This document shows positions 1-8,208 of a stretch of DNA of 64,000 nt, piece by piece. Below the pieces are notes generated by a model. It saw nothing but the letters and a program-made list of their open reading frames with translations, was not told where the DNA came from and made no database searches. The stretch comes from Bacillus sp. N13C7 (lineage in GTDB: Bacteria; Bacillota; Bacilli; Bacillales; Bacillaceae): the NCBI RefSeq assembly GCF_026790065.1, contig NZ_JALAMO010000007.1, forward strand, positions 494,829 to 558,828, read 5' to 3'. A program made the translations under genes and the position numbers. Each line of letters opens with the position of its first letter. Positions within the stretch are counted from its first letter, which is position 1.

Positions 1-1022
1 TGTTCTTCTGGAACGGCAAGTGGTTCTTTAATAAAGATCAGAACATCTATAAACCGGGTATTCGTTCCACGCTGTTAATTTCGATTTCTGGTGTGCGCGG
101 AGCTGTAACGCTTGCAGGTTCTTTCTCCATTCCGTATTTCCTGGAGGACGGCACGCCGTTTCCAGAAAGAAACCTGATTCTCTTTCTAGCAGCCGGTGTC
201 ATTTTATGCACACTTGTTATTGCCACCGTTGTCCTGCCGCTTCTGACTGAAAAAGAAGAAGAGGACGAGGAACGAAACAAGAAGCTGCTGACGGCGAGAC
301 GCAAATTGATCAAAACAGCTCTCCAAACGATTAAAGAAGACATGAATGATACAAACAAAACGGCCTCCCTTGCGGTGATAGCTGAATACAATGAGAAAAT
401 GAAAAATCTTCGTTTTCAGCAATATACATCAACTAATCGCATCAAAAGGCAAGAGCGAAAAGTCCGTGCACAAGGGGTTAAGGCTGAGCAAGAGGCATTG
501 ATGAAAATGCTGGAGCGGGGAGACATCCCGGAAGAAACGGCAAACGTGCTGCAAGAACGATTTAATGAGTTGGAAATTTTGTATGCCAACCCGTTTAAGG
601 TCGGATTATCAAAAACAAGGCTTAAGCGGCTGATGTATTGGATTTTCTTCGGTGAGCATAAAAAGCCGGAGATGTCGATTTTAAATGAAGCAGGGTTGAT
701 ACGGGCAACAAGAGTGAAAACGGCAAAAGCAGCGATAGAATATTTGGAAAAACATAAGGCAGATGAACATAAAGAAGTATTTTTGTCTGTCATTTCATTC
801 TATAAACAGCTCATTTTCAGGTTGGAGCACAGCCATCATGAGCTGAAATCAAGCGCCCATTTTGAAAATCAGAAGCTGGAAGTGAAGCTGAAGGCTGTGC
901 AGGCAATCAGAAATGAAATTCAAACGCTCTTTGAGGAGGGAGAAATTTCCCGGGATATCTCCCATGAGCTTCGCCAATACATTAATGATGTGGAAGCCGC
1001 CATGCTTGAAGGCGGCGAATAG
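1..1022 (+). CDS. nhaK: Na+(K+)/H+ antiporter NhaK, C-terminal part (5' end outside window)
   Basis: The frame is open from base 3 and ends at TAG 1020-1022, so the start codon and most membrane segments lie upstream of the window. The visible part begins with the end of the transporter domain ([17 protein letters not shown], a motif of the CPA1 Na+/H+ exchanger family), one hydrophobic segment ([24 protein letters not shown]), then about 240 mostly charged, helical cytosolic residues. NhaK-type proteins exchange cytoplasmic cations for protons at the membrane, and the long hydrophilic tail is usual for them. A convergent terminator follows at once. Assignment rests on the motif and on the conserved position next to yvgO and yvgN. 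Confidence 0.9.
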   Translation, partial: FFWNGKWFFNKDQNIYKPGIRSTLLISISGVRGAVTLAGSFSIPYFLEDGTPFPERNLILFLAAGVILCTLVIATVVLPLLTEKEEEDEERNKKLLTARRKLIKTALQTIKEDMNDTNKTASLAVIAEYNEKMKNLRFQQYTSTNRIKRQERKVRAQGVKAEQEALMKMLERGDIPEETANVLQERFNELEILYANPFKVGLSKTRLKRLMYWIFFGEHKKPEMSILNEAGLIRATRVKTAKAAIEYLEKHKADEHKEVFLSVISFYKQLIFRLEHSHHELKSSAHFENQKLEVKLKAVQAIRNEIQTLFEEGEISRDISHELRQYINDVEAAMLEGGE

Positions 1023-1028
1023 ATGCAG

Positions 1029-1061
1029 TAAAAAAGCTGGCGCTGAAACGCCAGCTTTTTT
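1029..1061. terminator. Bidirectional terminator nhaK / yvgO
   Basis: Eight-pair stem AGCTGGCG / CGCCAGCT (1035-1042 with 1049-1056) and a 6-nt loop, flanked by an A-run and a T-run. It serves the two convergent genes. Confidence 0.9.
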
Positions 1062-1066
1062 CTGTA

Positions 1067-1552
1067 TTAAGGACGATGGAAATTGACAGTGCTGCCATCC
1101 CGGTCGAACCAGCCTCTGAAGGCCCAGTTGATCCAGCCGCCATCACCTTTGTTTGTAAAGGATCCGTCTTCAAATACCCAAATGCCGTACGTAATGCCGT
1201 CGTAAACGGCAGAACCGTAAAATTGCACACCGTTTAAGTGATCTTCATATTCCTGGCTTAAATTAAATACCATGACATTGTATTTTTGGCCGGAAGCGTA
1301 AAAGGAAGACTCCATGAGGTTTTTCACAAATCCATCCCGGTTCTGTGCGGATTTAATGGCGTCGGCAATCTGATTGGCAATGCCAAGCACATCAAGGTTT
1401 ACATTTAAACCGACCTCAGTGGCAGTTGTTCCGGCTGCTGTTGTCTGCGAGATCTTCGGAGCGGGGTTTTCTTCAGCTGAAGCTAGGGACAAAGGGGCAA
1501 TTGTCAAAGCGGCGCCAAGTGCAAGTGTCATTGGAATACGAACACGTTTCAA
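1067..1552 (-). CDS. yvgO: Secreted general stress protein YvgO
   Basis: 161 aa with a classical signal peptide (MKRVRIPMTLALGAALTIAPL, cleavage expected after ASA near residue 26) and a small mature domain with no enzyme motif that I recognise. The second half is rich in aromatic residues (WVFEDGSF, GWINWAFRGWF). In B. subtilis the gene is known as a SigB-dependent stress gene, and a B. licheniformis homologue was reported as an antifungal secreted protein; the molecular role here is not evident from sequence. The ATG has a strong ribosome site (AAAGGAGGAAC). A SigB-like promoter lies just upstream. Confidence 0.88.
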   Translation of the reverse strand: MKRVRIPMTLALGAALTIAPLSLASAEENPAPKISQTTAAGTTATEVGLNVNLDVLGIANQIADAIKSAQNRDGFVKNLMESSFYASGQKYNVMVFNLSQEYEDHLNGVQFYGSAVYDGITYGIWVFEDGSFTNKGDGGWINWAFRGWFDRDGSTVNFHRP

Positions 1553-1592
1553 TGTAGTTCCTCCTTTGTTTATTGTTGGTTACATTATTCGC

Positions 1593-1618
1593 ATACCCCG
1601 CTAGCTTCTTCTATAATC
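1593..1618 (-). promoter_or_regulatory. Probable SigB promoter of yvgO
   Basis: On the minus strand GGGTAT (1593-1598) is a perfect SigB -10 element. Fourteen bases upstream lies GATTAT (1613-1618), matching 4 of 6 bases of the GTTTAA -35. The implied leader is about 30 nt and runs straight into the yvgO ribosome site. Confidence 0.55.
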
Positions 1619-1705
1619 TCAATATTGTTAAAATAGGAAAAAAATGGTACACCAGTTTAACCGTGCTGTAAAAAAAGAAGCAAAAAGAGGCTCTTAAGCG
1701 TATTA

Positions 1706-1736
1706 TTGGTATCGGCTGAGAGGAATGTGAGATAAT
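1706..1736 (+). promoter_or_regulatory. Candidate SigA promoter of yvgN (extended -10)
   Basis: TG-A-GATAAT (1728-1736) is an extended -10 element. TTGGTA at 1706-1711 is a weak -35 at a long 19-nt spacing. The start of yvgN is about 40 nt downstream. Confidence 0.4.
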
Positions 1737-1774
1737 ATAGACGCTTACATTTCAGTGAAAGGGTGGATGTTCAA

Positions 1775-2605
1775 GTGCCAACAAGTTTAAAAGATACTGT
1801 AAAGCTACATAACGGAGTTGAAATGCCGTGGTTCGGTCTTGGTGTTTTTAAAGTAGAAAACGGAAGTGAAGCGACTGAATCTGTGAAAGCGGCGATTAAA
1901 AACGGCTACCGCAGCATTGATACAGCAGCTGTCTACAAAAATGAGGAAGGCGTTGGCATCGGAATCAAGGAATCCGGTGTGGCAAGAGAAGAGCTCTTCA
2001 TTACATCAAAAGTATGGAATGAGGATCAAGGCTATGAAACAACGCTTACTGCCTTTGAAAAAAGCCTTGAAAGACTTCAGCTTGATTACTTAGATCTATA
2101 TTTAATCCACTGGCCTGGCAAGGATAAATATAAAGATACATGGCGCGCGCTTGAAAAGCTGTACAAAGACGGCAAAATCCGCGCGATCGGCGTCAGCAAC
2201 TTCCAAGTTCATCATTTAGAAGAGCTGTTGAAAGATGCTGAAATCAAACCGATGGTGAACCAAGTAGAATTTCACCCGCGTTTGACACAAAAGGAATTAA
2301 GAGATTACTGCAAAGCGCAAGGCATCCAGCTTGAGGCGTGGTCTCCGCTCATGCAGGGACAGCTTCTGGATAACGAAGTGCTCGCAGAGATTGCTGAAAA
2401 ACACAATAAATCTGTGGCTCAAGTCATTTTGCGCTGGGATCTTCAGCATGAGGTTGTAACCATTCCAAAATCCATTAAAGAACACCGTATTATCGAAAAC
2501 GCTGATATTTTTGATTTCGAATTGTCTCAAGAAGACATGGACAAAATTGACGCATTAAACAAAGATGAGCGTGTCGGCCCAAATCCCGATGAGCTTCTGT
2601 TTTAA
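1775..2605 (+). CDS. yvgN: Glyoxal/methylglyoxal reductase YvgN (aldo-keto reductase)
   Basis: 276 aa aldo-keto reductase that uses NADPH to reduce methylglyoxal and other aldehydes in the cytosol. Family marks are visible: the DTAAVYKNE stretch with catalytic Asp and Tyr, TSKVWNEDQG with the Lys, LIHWPG with the His, and the cofactor-binding end IPKSIKEHRI. I start at GTG 1775 (MPTSLKDT), because the ribosome site AAAGGGTGG occupies 1758-1766 and an upstream GTG at 1763 lies inside it. It is monocistronic, with a convergent terminator behind it. Confidence 0.93.
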   Translation: MPTSLKDTVKLHNGVEMPWFGLGVFKVENGSEATESVKAAIKNGYRSIDTAAVYKNEEGVGIGIKESGVAREELFITSKVWNEDQGYETTLTAFEKSLERLQLDYLDLYLIHWPGKDKYKDTWRALEKLYKDGKIRAIGVSNFQVHHLEELLKDAEIKPMVNQVEFHPRLTQKELRDYCKAQGIQLEAWSPLMQGQLLDNEVLAEIAEKHNKSVAQVILRWDLQHEVVTIPKSIKEHRIIENADIFDFELSQEDMDKIDALNKDERVGPNPDELLF

Positions 2606-2607
2606 TG

Positions 2608-2641
2608 AAAAACTCCCCGTCATGGCACGGGGAGTTTTTTT
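2608..2641. terminator. Bidirectional terminator yvgN / yvgM
   Basis: Ten-pair stem AACTCCCCGT / ACGGGGAGTT (2611-2620, 2627-2636), 6-nt loop, A-run before and T-run after. Confidence 0.9.
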
Positions 2642-3323
2642 AGTTTGTTTTTTTCTGTTGAATGAAAAACAGCATGAAAAAGGAAATGACAACAATACAG
2701 ACCACCCACGCCCAGGCAAGAGCATTGTTGCCGGAATCCAATGCGACATAAATGGCCGTCGGCAGTGTTTGCGTAACACCCGGAATGTTCCCTGCAAACA
2801 TGAGTGTTGCGCCAAATTCTCCAAGCGCCCGCGCAAGGCTGAGGATGCTTCCGGTCAGTAATGAAGGATAGGCGAGCGGGACGGAAATATGGATAAATAC
2901 CTTCCATCTGCTTGCGCCGTCTACCATTGCCGCGCCCTGTATATCGGGATCGATGTCAGCAAATCCGGTTTTGGCGGATTGATACATAAGCGGAAAGGCG
3001 ACAACAGCAGAAGCAATCACAGCGGCCCACCAGGTAAATATGACCGGCTGATGAAAGAACCACTCGATGGCTTGTCCGACGAAACTGTGCTTTCCGAAAA
3101 TGACGATCAAGATAAAACCAACAACTGTAGGCGGAAGGACGAGCGGAAGCATAAAAAAAGTTTCGAGAGCCGTTTTTCCGAAAAATGATGCCCGCGACAT
3201 CCAAGCTCCAGCCAGTGTTCCGAGAATAATAACAACAATTCCGGCAACTGCCGCCACTTGAAAGGAAAGCACAACAGGTGTGAAAAATTCTGAAGCGCTT
3301 ATGCTATTCGGCAGTAAAACCAT
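2640..3323 (-). CDS. yvgM: Molybdate-type ABC transporter permease (ModB family)
   Basis: 227 aa integral membrane protein with about five hydrophobic segments and the permease EAA-type loop (EGxAMVDGAS-like stretch, GAAMVDGASRWKVF, then ISVPLAYPSLLTG). The GEFGATLMFAGN motif is typical of ModB permeases. I use ATG 3323; a TTG three codons upstream would also work. It overlaps the end of yvgL by about 20 nt, so the two are co-transcribed. No ATPase gene (ModC) is adjacent, so the energising subunit must be encoded elsewhere. Confidence 0.88.
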   Translation of the reverse strand: MVLLPNSISASEFFTPVVLSFQVAAVAGIVVIILGTLAGAWMSRASFFGKTALETFFMLPLVLPPTVVGFILIVIFGKHSFVGQAIEWFFHQPVIFTWWAAVIASAVVAFPLMYQSAKTGFADIDPDIQGAAMVDGASRWKVFIHISVPLAYPSLLTGSILSLARALGEFGATLMFAGNIPGVTQTLPTAIYVALDSGNNALAWAWVVCIVVISFFMLFFIQQKKTN

Positions 3324-4086
3324 ATTTCTCAAATACTTTCATTGCTTCATCAGTTTGCAGATAATCGTAAAATTTCTGTGCTTCCTTACGGTGTTTTGTA
3401 GCTTTTACAATTCCTAACGGATAGACAATCGGGCTGTGTGTATCTGCTTTTGCCTCGTCAATTATTTTGACCTTTTTTGAGATCAGTGCGTCTGTTTTAT
3501 AAACAACGCCTGCATCCACATTGCCGGTTTCGACATAAGAAAGAACTTGGCGAACGTCTTTTCCGTAAACGATCTTATCCTTCACTTTGTCCCATAGAGA
3601 CAGTTTTGTCAGTGATTCTTTCCCGTAAGCTCCTGCCGGTACGGATTCCGGCGTGCCGAGGGCGATTTTTTCTGAGTCAGCCAGATTGCTGAAGTTTGTG
3701 ACAGGTGACTCTCCGTTTTTCGGCACGATCAGCACAATTTCATTGCCGACTAAATCAGTGCTGTCTTTTTTTGCGATATCCCCATCATCCACCAGCTTTT
3801 GAAATTTATCCTCTGCAGCTGAGAAAAACAGATCTGCCCCTGCTCCTTGAGAAATCTGTTTTTGCAAAGTGCCGGATGAGCCATAGTTATCTTGGATTGT
3901 AATGTTTTCATGTTCTTTTTCATAGTTCTTTTGAATTTCCTCAAGTGCATCCTGCGCACTGGCGGCAGCTGAGACGGTTAACGTTACTTTTTTCTCGCTG
4001 TCTGTTGAAGATTGGTTTGCAGAGCAGCCTGCTGCAAGCACGAAAGCGGTTAAGGCTGCTGTTAACATGGAATACTTTTTAAACAT
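3304..4086 (-). CDS. yvgL: Molybdate-binding lipoprotein (ModA family)
   Basis: 260 aa extracellular solute-binding lipoprotein. The N-terminus is a lipoprotein signal with lipobox LAAGC (Cys about residue 21). The mature part starts TLTVSAAASAQDALEEI, the oxyanion-binding entry of ModA/WtpA proteins, and continues with NYGSSGTLQKQI and QGAGADLFFSA, which line the molybdate/tungstate site. It delivers substrate to the YvgM permease encoded immediately downstream. A strong palindrome lies 21 nt before the start, between yvgL and the divergent regulator yvgK. Confidence 0.9.
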   Translation of the reverse strand: MFKKYSMLTAALTAFVLAAGCSANQSSTDSEKKVTLTVSAAASAQDALEEIQKNYEKEHENITIQDNYGSSGTLQKQISQGAGADLFFSAAEDKFQKLVDDGDIAKKDSTDLVGNEIVLIVPKNGESPVTNFSNLADSEKIALGTPESVPAGAYGKESLTKLSLWDKVKDKIVYGKDVRQVLSYVETGNVDAGVVYKTDALISKKVKIIDEAKADTHSPIVYPLGIVKATKHRKEAQKFYDYLQTDEAMKVFEKYGFTAE

Positions 4087-4101
4087 GATTGCACCCCTTA
4101 T

Positions 4102-4129
4102 GATTAGTTATATCTAATTATAACTGATT
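4102..4129. promoter_or_regulatory. Palindromic candidate operator between yvgL and yvgK
   Basis: AGTTATA (4106-4112), six bases, then TATAACT (4119-4125) form a perfect 7-bp inverted repeat that extends to 10 of 11 pairs per arm. The arrangement GTTATA-N6-TATAAC resembles the ModE operator of E. coli. It lies between the divergent molybdate genes and the regulator, which suggests control by YvgK; that link is inference. Confidence 0.55.
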
Positions 4130-4170
4130 ATGTTTGGTTCATGTGGGTTTTTTTACATTCGATGAAAAGG

Positions 4171-4176
4171 TATAAT
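4171..4176 (+). promoter_or_regulatory. -10 element of yvgK promoter
   Basis: Perfect TATAAT 18 nt before the first yvgK ATG cluster. No good -35 is visible at 17 nt (a T-run lies there), so the promoter may need help or be weak. Confidence 0.45.
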
Positions 4177-4193
4177 AAAATAGGAGAGTGATG

Positions 4194-5123
4194 ATGATGA
4201 ATGAAACCACTTCCTATACGATAGAAGAAGTTGCAGGTCTGCTGAAGGTGTCAAAGCTGACCGTTTATGATTTGATTAAAAAAGGCATGATCCCTGCTTA
4301 TCGTGTCGGCAGGCAGATGCGTGTGGACGAAGCAGATTTAAAGCAATATAAGATGAATATGAGAATGGCTCAGCCCATTGCTGTTGCTGAAGAGCCGAAA
4401 ATGATGCAGGAGGCGGAGCCGGACGGCAGACCGAATGTCATGATCAGCGGACAGGACATTTCAATGGATCTGATCAGCAAACATTTGGAGAAGGTCATTC
4501 AGGAGACGCCGCTCCGCAAATATAAAGGAAGCTTAAATAGCCTGATTGATATGTATCAGGGCAAGTGTGACATTGTCAGCGTGCACTTGTACGATGCAGA
4601 AACGGGCCAGTATAATACGCCTTATGTCAAACGGATTTTGTCGGGGGAGCCGTTTTGTCTGATCAACGCCGTTCTCCGCAAAGCAGGACTCTATGTTCAA
4701 AAAGGAAATCCAAAAAATATTCAAGGCTGGGAAGACTTGAAAAGAACTGATATCCTGATCATCAATAGAGAAAAGGGGTCTGGCGCAAGAGTGCTCCTTG
4801 ATGAACAGCTTCGCCTGCTTGGTGTGAACCCGGCTGATGTAAAGGGATACAGTGATATCGCTACCGATCATTACGCTGTCGCTTCACAAGTCTCAAGCGG
4901 ACAGGCTGACGCGGGAATCGGAGCGCAGCATGCTGCACATATGGGCAATGTTGATTTTATCCCGCTCATTGATGAACAATATGATATCGTCGTTTTGAAA
5001 AAACATGAGCAGCTGCTGAAGGCCGTAAAGGAGATCTTGAATTCTGAGGAATACAAGGCGAATCTGTCTCATTTAAAAGGCTATGAAACGAAGCTGACCG
5101 GCAAAGTAATAGCTGAAACGTAA
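4194..5123 (+). CDS. yvgK: Molybdate-responsive regulator YvgK (excisionase-type HTH plus substrate-binding-like domain)
   Basis: About 309 aa. Residues 5-50 form an excisionase/MerR-like helix-turn-helix (YTIEEVAGLLKVSKLTVYDLIKKG, then YRVGRQMRV). From about residue 80 to the end the protein resembles the periplasmic-binding-like ligand domain found in molybdate-linked regulators, with REKGSGARVLLDEQL and SSGQADAGIGAQ. This suggests ligand sensing and DNA binding in the cytosol. The start is ambiguous: GTG 4188 and three ATGs (4191, 4194, 4197) follow AGGAG at 4182-4186; I chose 4194 for spacing. It is divergent from yvgL-yvgM and likely regulates them. Confidence 0.8.
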   Translation: MMNETTSYTIEEVAGLLKVSKLTVYDLIKKGMIPAYRVGRQMRVDEADLKQYKMNMRMAQPIAVAEEPKMMQEAEPDGRPNVMISGQDISMDLISKHLEKVIQETPLRKYKGSLNSLIDMYQGKCDIVSVHLYDAETGQYNTPYVKRILSGEPFCLINAVLRKAGLYVQKGNPKNIQGWEDLKRTDILIINREKGSGARVLLDEQLRLLGVNPADVKGYSDIATDHYAVASQVSSGQADAGIGAQHAAHMGNVDFIPLIDEQYDIVVLKKHEQLLKAVKEILNSEEYKANLSHLKGYETKLTGKVIAET

Positions 5124-5153
5124 AAAATCCCTCTGTAATAGAGGGATTTTTTT
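5122..5153. terminator. Bidirectional terminator yvgK / yvgJ
   Basis: Stem AAAAATCCCTCT / AGAGGGATTTTT with a 5-nt loop. It overlaps the last codon of yvgJ. Confidence 0.9.
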
Positions 5154-7005
5154 ATTCATAAAAACGGAGCAGGTCACCGTTTAAAATTTTATCAGAGAGA
5201 GACAGTTCTTCGTTTGCTTTCTCCTTATAAGGAAGGCACGCCTCCCGATCTTCCAGCACTTCTCCTGTTTTTTGGCTGTAGCACGTGTTTTTCGTGTATA
5301 CATAATCGTTTGTAATAAAGCTCCCGTTTCTCAGCACGGCGAATGGGGTGCGGTCGTCTGACAGCAAATCATTGCCGAATTGAATATCACCCTTTGTATT
5401 AACGCCGAGCAAATGCATCAGCGTTGGCCTGACATCGACCTGTCCTCCGGCATCAGAGATGGTTTCCGGCTTTTGATCTGTGATTCCCGGGATATGTATG
5501 ATAAACGGCACCCGCTGGAGCTGAACGTTGTCAAATGGCGTGATTTCATCCTTCCCTAAAAACTCAGCCATCGCCTCATTATGGGCTTCTGAAATACCGT
5601 AATGATCTCCCATAAATACAATCATCGAATTTTCGTATAAGCCTTCGTCTTTCAGTCTTTTGATAAAATGCTTTAATGCTTCATCTTCATAACGCACTGT
5701 GGTCACATAGCGGTTTAACAGGTCGCTGCTTGAGTCATATTCATCAATCAGCTGATCCTTTTCATCAATCTCAAACGGAAAATGATTCGTTAACGTGATG
5801 AAGCTGCTGTAGAACGGCTGCGGCAGGCTTTTGAGCTTGCCGGCTGACTGCTCTAAAAATTCTTTGTCCTTTAAGCCCCAGCTTGTCGATGTTCTGGGGG
5901 TGACATGGAAGTCATTCACATCAAAAAAGCGGTCAATCCCAAATGTTTCATACATCACATCTCTGTTCCAAAATGTTTTATGGTTGGCATGAAAAACGGC
6001 TGAATAATAATCATGTTGTTTCAGTGAGTTATACATAGTATGAAATTGATGGTCGCTTTTCGTGAAAAAGACAGCACCGCTAAGAGAAGGATACAGGGAA
6101 TTAGCGACGATGAATTCTGAATCAGATGTTTTGCCTTGCTCTGTTTGCTGATAGAAATGATCAAAGTAATAGCTTTTTTTGATGAGATCATTCATATACG
6201 GGGTAATTTCTTTTCCATTTACCTTTTTATTCAGAACAAAGCTTTGAGTCGATTCAAGTGTCACAAAGATCACATTGCGTCCTTTTGCCAGCCCGAATTT
6301 GCGTTGGTCAGGCTTGCTGTAATCAGCCTCTGTGTAGTTCTTAATCGCAGTCATGCTGTCTTCGTCTGCGAATGCTTTCGCGCTGATATTAACAGTCTGA
6401 GAAATTGTGTCGTAGATATGGAACTGAAACAGGCCAATGCTTTTGACGAGCATTTCCCGATCAAAGGTATGCGCCAAAAGCTTCGGCTGCTGTACTTCTG
6501 CAAGTGCCAGGGTGCATAAAACCATGCCGCAGGATGCTGCATAGTACCGTTTAATTGTACGGGGGGCAGCTTTTATCTGCGGGCGCTTCTCTTTTCGGGC
6601 AAGCAGCAGAAGAAAAGCCAAATCCGCAAATAGGGCGATAAACAGAGGATTGAACAGTTCTTTTACACTGCTGCCCATATCGCTCATGTTACTGGCCTGA
6701 AATAAAACCGGGATGGTAATAAAATCGATATAAAAGCCGTAAAAAATCGTATTGGAGATCAAGATAACAGTCAGAACCAAATTGGCAACCAGCAAAAAGA
6801 CCCGCTGCTTGTTTTCTTTCAGAAGCAGGCCGATCCCGAATAAAGGGAGGATAAAGCTGAGCGGGTTGATCAGCAAAATCAGCTCCTCCAACAGAGTATT
6901 GATCTGCAAATCAAAGCCCAGTTTATAGATCACATACGTTTTGATCCACATGAATACAATCGAAAAACATAAAAAACGCTGATTGTGAAAAAAGGTTCCT
7001 TTCAT
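5152..7005 (-). CDS. yvgJ: Lipoteichoic acid primase YvgJ (LtaS paralogue)
   Basis: 617 aa polytopic membrane protein with five N-terminal membrane segments (first ~190 residues) and an extracellular sulfatase-type phosphoglycerol transferase domain. Key pieces are VTLESTQSF (metal-binding Glu), EQGKTSDSEF with the catalytic Thr, and MGDHYGIS with the Asp-His metal ligands. In B. subtilis YvgJ is described as the primase that adds the first glycerol phosphate to the glycolipid anchor, before LtaS extends the chain. The ATG at 7005 follows GAGGAG by 8 nt; a TTG one codon earlier is less well placed. It stands alone between terminators. Confidence 0.92.
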   Translation of the reverse strand: MKGTFFHNQRFLCFSIVFMWIKTYVIYKLGFDLQINTLLEELILLINPLSFILPLFGIGLLLKENKQRVFLLVANLVLTVILISNTIFYGFYIDFITIPVLFQASNMSDMGSSVKELFNPLFIALFADLAFLLLLARKEKRPQIKAAPRTIKRYYAASCGMVLCTLALAEVQQPKLLAHTFDREMLVKSIGLFQFHIYDTISQTVNISAKAFADEDSMTAIKNYTEADYSKPDQRKFGLAKGRNVIFVTLESTQSFVLNKKVNGKEITPYMNDLIKKSYYFDHFYQQTEQGKTSDSEFIVANSLYPSLSGAVFFTKSDHQFHTMYNSLKQHDYYSAVFHANHKTFWNRDVMYETFGIDRFFDVNDFHVTPRTSTSWGLKDKEFLEQSAGKLKSLPQPFYSSFITLTNHFPFEIDEKDQLIDEYDSSSDLLNRYVTTVRYEDEALKHFIKRLKDEGLYENSMIVFMGDHYGISEAHNEAMAEFLGKDEITPFDNVQLQRVPFIIHIPGITDQKPETISDAGGQVDVRPTLMHLLGVNTKGDIQFGNDLLSDDRTPFAVLRNGSFITNDYVYTKNTCYSQKTGEVLEDREACLPYKEKANEELSLSDKILNGDLLRFYE

Positions 7006-7103
7006 CAATATGACTCCTCACGTTTCCTTGATCTCTGCATGAAATGCTTCTTATGTAAAACCTACTAAAAACAGTCCATTCAGACAAGTATTAGCACTTA
7101 TGT

Positions 7104-7586
7104 TTAAAACATGCGCCCATGGAACAGCATATAAAAATAATAACATGAAGCAATTGTCAAGCCGGCTAACACAAGCTGCTCAGAAAAACTGCCTGTCTTC
7201 ATATATAATGGGAGCCGCACGCGAATCGTAGAAGGGAATAATAATTTGATTCCGTTCACCGTCCAGGCGTCAAGGATTAAGTGGCTCGCCATTCCGATCA
7301 TCAGCCCGGCCGATATGTTTTTATCTGGAATATATGTGGCTGTGATAAAAAACATGATGAGCAGAAACAGCAAGCTGTGCGTAAAGGTTCTGTGGCCAAA
7401 AATGGAGCTGACCGCTTTCGATAAGATAGGAAATCTTCTCCCGATTTTGCTTTGTGTGTGGCAGATATCGGGAATTAATGCTCCAACCGCGCCGGACGCA
7501 GCCATAAGCACTGGATCAAATCCATAATAATAAGCCGCTGCCGTACAAGAAGCGATGCCTCCCATGATGTGTGTTTTTCCTGTCAT
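7104..7586 (-). CDS. yvsG: YvsG, YdjM-family membrane metal-dependent hydrolase-like protein
   Basis: 160 aa with about four hydrophobic segments. His and Asp residues of the YdjM family (formerly DUF457) are present: MTGKTHIMGG at the N-terminus, GALIPDICHTQSKIG, GHRTFTHSLL and SHLILDAWT. The family is named a membrane-bound metal-dependent hydrolase from these motifs, but its reaction is not established. The ribosome site before the ATG is AAAAGGAGAAG. Transcription starts from a promoter at 7631-7660 whose spacer carries a LexA-like sequence; the E. coli homologue ydjM is an SOS gene. Confidence 0.85.
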   Translation of the reverse strand: MTGKTHIMGGIASCTAAAYYYGFDPVLMAASGAVGALIPDICHTQSKIGRRFPILSKAVSSIFGHRTFTHSLLFLLIMFFITATYIPDKNISAGLMIGMASHLILDAWTVNGIKLLFPSTIRVRLPLYMKTGSFSEQLVLAGLTIASCYYFYMLFHGRMF

Positions 7587-7630
7587 TTCCCGCTTCTCCT
7601 TTTATCTTTTGCAAAAATCTCTGAATTACA

Positions 7631-7660
7631 AATATATCAAGAGAATGTATGTTTGATCAA
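7631..7660 (-). promoter_or_regulatory. Candidate promoter of yvsG with LexA-like sequence
   Basis: Minus strand: TTGATC (7655-7660), 18 nt, TATATT (7631-7636) preceded by TG as an extended -10. Inside the spacer (7642-7655) GAAT-N4-GTTT resembles the LexA core GAAC-N4-GTTC with one mismatch in each half. Confidence 0.4.
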
Positions 7661-7688
7661 CAGGACTTTGGACGATAAAAATTTCCCG

Positions 7689-7716
7689 CATAATTTTTAA
7701 GGAAAAAGGCATCTTA
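7689..7716 (+). promoter_or_regulatory. Candidate SigG promoter of sspJ
   Basis: GCATA (7689-7693) fits a SigG -35 and CATCTTA (7710-7716) fits the CATnnTA -10. The 16-nt spacer is one or two bases short of the usual 17-18. SspJ is known to be a forespore protein, which supports this reading. Confidence 0.4.
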
Positions 7717-7751
7717 AGCATGTACCTATTTTTCTAAAAGAGGTGATTCGA

Positions 7752-7892
7752 ATGGGTTTCTTTAATAAAGATAAAGGAAAACGTTCCGAAAAAGAGAAAA
7801 ACGTAATCCAGGGAGCTCTTGAAGATGCGGGCTCAGCTCTAAAAGATGATCCGCTTCAAGAAGCTGTGCAGAAAAAGAAAAATAATCGATAA
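7752..7892 (+). CDS. sspJ: Minor small acid-soluble spore protein SspJ
   Basis: 46 aa, highly charged, beginning MGFFNKDKGKRSEKEKN and ending QEAVQKKKNNR. I recognise it as SspJ, a minor SASP made in the developing forespore under SigG; it is not of the DNA-protecting alpha/beta type. The ATG follows an AAGAGGTGATT ribosome site. The gene is monocistronic, with a terminator 8 nt after the stop codon. Confidence 0.92.
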   Translation: MGFFNKDKGKRSEKEKNVIQGALEDAGSALKDDPLQEAVQKKKNNR

Positions 7893-7897
7893 CCACA

Positions 7898-7928
7898 TGC
7901 GGATAGAGCTTGGCTCTATCCGTATTTT
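7898..7928 (+). terminator. Terminator of sspJ
   Basis: Ten-pair stem CGGATAGAGC / GCTCTATCCG with a 3-nt loop (7900-7922), followed by a short U-rich stretch (TATTTT). Confidence 0.8.
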
Positions 7929-7960
7929 CCATCTGTTCCCTTTGACAGATCATCCTTTCT

Positions 7961-7990
7961 TTGATAACCTTCTGGGAGTAACTGAATAAT
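7961..7990 (+). promoter_or_regulatory. Candidate promoter of the yvsH leader
   Basis: TTGATA (7961-7966) and an AT-rich -10 around TGAATAAT (7983-7990). A start near 7997 would include the whole L-box. A TTGACA at 7942-7947 is an alternative -35, but its -10 is poorer. Confidence 0.4.
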
Positions 7991-7996
7991 TAAATC

Positions 7997-8190
7997 CTCA
8001 CTCTTTCTCAGTGAGGTAGAGGTTGCGCGGATGATGAGTCACACATGCCAGGCTGACAGGGGCTGTTAAACATGTGTAAAAGGCATCAGCGCCGAAGTGT
8101 GGAGAAAGCCGATCCTTCTCTATGCTGGGACTGTATCTGAATAAGTGCAGGACTGCCGCGTGCTTTTTCGCGGAGGGCTATCCGGAGATC
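7997..8190 (+). promoter_or_regulatory. Lysine riboswitch (L-box)
   Basis: The leader holds the conserved L-box series in order: GAGGTAGAGGTTGCGCGGATG, AGGCTGACAGG, the TTAAACATGTGTAAAAGGCATC core, GCGCCGAAGTG, and TGCTGGGACTGTAT. This is the lysine-sensing aptamer. In Bacillus, L-boxes switch off lysine synthesis and uptake genes by premature termination. The expression platform is the hairpin at 8209-8237. Confidence 0.9.
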
Positions 8191-8208
8191 AAGGGTGTGT
8201 GTTTCTTT

